Below, in pieces: positions 62,481 to 64,000 of a stretch of 64,000 nucleotides of DNA (its first letter is position 1; the number at the start of each line of letters is the position of its first letter). The notes beneath the pieces are model-generated. The model did not search any database, had not been told where the DNA came from, and worked only from the letters and a program-made list of their open reading frames with translations. The DNA lies in the NCBI GenBank assembly GCA_947625375.1, contig CANQOC010000007.1, positions 1-64,000 of the forward strand. The letters run 5' to 3'. The position numbers and the translations under genes were made by a program. Source of the stretch: an uncultured Clostridia bacterium (GTDB lineage Bacteria > Bacillota > Clostridia > Oscillospirales > Ruminococcaceae).

Positions 62481-63101
62481 ATGATTAACGTCGCGCTTCC
62501 GAAGGGAAGGCTCGGCGACAACGTATACGACCTTTTTGCGGCGGCGGGATACCGCTGTCCCGAAATCGAGAACCCGGGGCGGAGGCTCACCTTTGAGAAT
62601 CCCGACGTCGGAATCAGGTATTTCTGGGTGAAGCCGTCGGACGTCGCGATATATGTCGAAAAGGGAGCGGCCGACATCGGCGTTGCCGGGAAGGATATCC
62701 TCCTTGAATACAGTCCCGACGTCTATGAGCTTTTGGACGTCGGACTCGGGAGGTGCAGAATGGCGGTCGCCGCGCCGAAGGACTTCCGCGACGACACCCG
62801 AAAGACCCTGCGCGTCGCGACAAAGTTCCCGAACATCGCAAAGCGGCATTATTCCTCAATCGGGCGGGACATCGACATCATAAAGCTCAACGGCTCGATT
62901 GAGCTTGCGCCGATACTCGGTCTCTCCGACGTTATTGTCGACATCGTCGAGACCGGCGCGACACTTAAGCAGAACAACTTAGAGGTCTTTTCGACCCTCT
63001 TCGACATCAGCGCGCGGCTTATCGCCAACAAGGCGAGCTATCGCTTCAAGCGCGGTGAGATACAAAAAATCAAGGACAGTCTTCAGGAGGCAATAAGATG
63101 A
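62481..63101 (+). CDS. hisG: ATP phosphoribosyltransferase, short form
   Basis: 206 residues, lacking the C-terminal regulatory domain of long HisG, consistent with the adjacent hisZ. NVALPKGRLG, DIGVAGKDIL and DVIVDIVETGATLKQNNLEV (within the PRPP site) are family blocks. First step of histidine synthesis. The ATG at 62481 is chosen because the ALPKGRLG block starts right after it; earlier codons lie inside hisZ. It overlaps hisD (ATGA). Confidence 0.95.
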   Translation: MINVALPKGRLGDNVYDLFAAAGYRCPEIENPGRRLTFENPDVGIRYFWVKPSDVAIYVEKGAADIGVAGKDILLEYSPDVYELLDVGLGRCRMAVAAPKDFRDDTRKTLRVATKFPNIAKRHYSSIGRDIDIIKLNGSIELAPILGLSDVIVDIVETGATLKQNNLEVFSTLFDISARLIANKASYRFKRGEIQKIKDSLQEAIR

Positions 63102-64000
63102 TAAAGATAATCAAGGCGAAAAACGCCGCCGCAAACGAGCTCTTTGAGCGGCAGATACAGACCGCCGACGTCAGCGAGACCGTCGCGGCAATCATTAAAA
63201 ACGTCAGGGAAAACGGCGACCGCGCCCTCATCGAATACACCGAAAAATTCGACGGCGCGAAAATAAGCTCCCTCGAAGTCGGCAAGGACGAAATCAACGA
63301 CGCGATGATGAACGTCGGCGTCGATTTTCTCAGCATCATGATGGAGGCCGCAAAGAACATCAGGGCGTTCCATAAAAATCAGGTTCGGCCGGGATTTGTG
63401 ATGACCGATAAGCCCGGGGTCGTCCTCGGACAGAGGGTACAGCCGCTCGACCGCGTCGGAATATACGTCCCCGCGGGGACGGCGCCGCTCCCCTCGACGG
63501 TGCTTATGAACGCGATTCCCGCCGTTCTCGCCGGCTGCCGCGAAATCATCATGGTCACCCCCTGCGGCAAGGACGGGAAAATCATTCCCGAGATGCTCGC
63601 CGCCGCGCAGATTGCCGGAGTCACAAGGATATTCCGGGTCGGCGGGGCACAGGCGGTTGCCGCGCTCGCATACGGCACCGAGAGCATCCCCCGCGTCGAC
63701 AAAATCGTCGGCCCCGGGAACCAGTATGTCGCGGAGGCAAAGAGACAGGTGTTCGGGCGGGTCGCAATCGACATGATTGCCGGTCCGAGCGAAATCCTCA
63801 TCATTGCGGACAAGTCGGCAAAGCCGGAATATGTTGCCGCCGACCTTCTTTCACAGGCGGAGCACGATAAGCTTGCGACCGCCGTCCTCGTGACCGACTG
63901 CGAGGAGCTTGCCGAAAAGGTCGCGAAGGAGCTTGACGCACAGCTTGAAAAGCTCTCGCGCCGCGAAATCGCCTCGGCGTCGATTGAGCGCAACGGTAAA
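63098..64000 (+). CDS. hisD: Histidinol dehydrogenase, cut by window end
   Basis: 301 codons are visible and the frame is open at the last base. RVGIYVPAGTAPLPSTVLMN, GGAQAVAALAYGT, KIVGPGNQYVAEAKR and DMIAGPSEIL are HisD signatures; the zinc-binding Gln/His lie in LLSQAEHDK. It oxidises histidinol to histidine in two NAD-dependent steps. The start overlaps the hisG stop by four bases. About 130 residues should lie beyond the window. Confidence 0.95.
   Translation, partial: MIKIIKAKNAAANELFERQIQTADVSETVAAIIKNVRENGDRALIEYTEKFDGAKISSLEVGKDEINDAMMNVGVDFLSIMMEAAKNIRAFHKNQVRPGFVMTDKPGVVLGQRVQPLDRVGIYVPAGTAPLPSTVLMNAIPAVLAGCREIIMVTPCGKDGKIIPEMLAAAQIAGVTRIFRVGGAQAVAALAYGTESIPRVDKIVGPGNQYVAEAKRQVFGRVAIDMIAGPSEILIIADKSAKPEYVAADLLSQAEHDKLATAVLVTDCEELAEKVAKELDAQLEKLSRREIASASIERNGK

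Overview
The window looks like the chromosome of a GC-rich, endospore-forming, probably anaerobic Bacillota, most likely class Clostridia and close to Oscillospirales. The evidence is a cotJABC spore-coat operon, Gram-positive ribosome binding sites (AGGAGG/GGTGA types) and TTGACA-17-TATAAT promoters. Further support comes from a ZTP riboswitch ahead of the purine genes, a short HisG with HisZ, a GTP-type PEP carboxykinase, a PurO-type IMP cyclohydrolase and an RNase M5-like Toprim protein beside holA. No species is assigned. Layout, left part: bases 1-190 carry two tandem promoters and a leader firing off the left edge, probably an rRNA operon. A minus-strand operon (229-6446) follows: comEC-like, holA, rnmV-like, MBOAT acyltransferase and DHHW protein. 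A plus-strand operon (6658-11431) holds a membrane protein, a 2-hydroxyacid dehydrogenase, proB, proA and a repeat-rich membrane protein. Next come a DUF4298 protein and a P-type ATPase homologue that has lost its catalytic residues. The accessory core is 13.9-20.1 kb: two large dynamin-like GTPases and a tail-anchored protein of eight 27-residue repeats, with a convergent XRE-type regulator. This is the best candidate for an undescribed system, for example membrane remodelling or phage defence. Middle part: a MATE exporter, cotJABC, an esterase lipoprotein, a predicted kinase-phosphatase-RNA ligase fusion, two paralogous metallophosphatases, small regulators, a RelB/ParE-type toxin-antitoxin pair, a 1000-residue sensor with an HD-GYP output, a DtxR-type repressor, an SGNH-like lipoprotein lacking its catalytic Ser and His, a DUF362 protein, a YbaK deacylase and PEP carboxykinase. 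Right part is biosynthetic and almost all plus strand: pyrC-K-D-F-E-B-I; then purE-C-F-M-N(fused to GNAT)-O-H(AICAR transformylase only)-glyA-purD-purL behind a ZTP riboswitch; then hisZ-hisG-hisD, the last cut by the window end. Two kinds of intergenic repeat stand out. One is degenerate 7-bp tandem arrays, of which four of five sit directly against the -35 box of a promoter in the same orientation. The other is large mosaics of GC-rich palindromic blocks at 23.5-24.1 and 38.1-39.7 kb, with the same blocks present in opposite orientations at the two sites.
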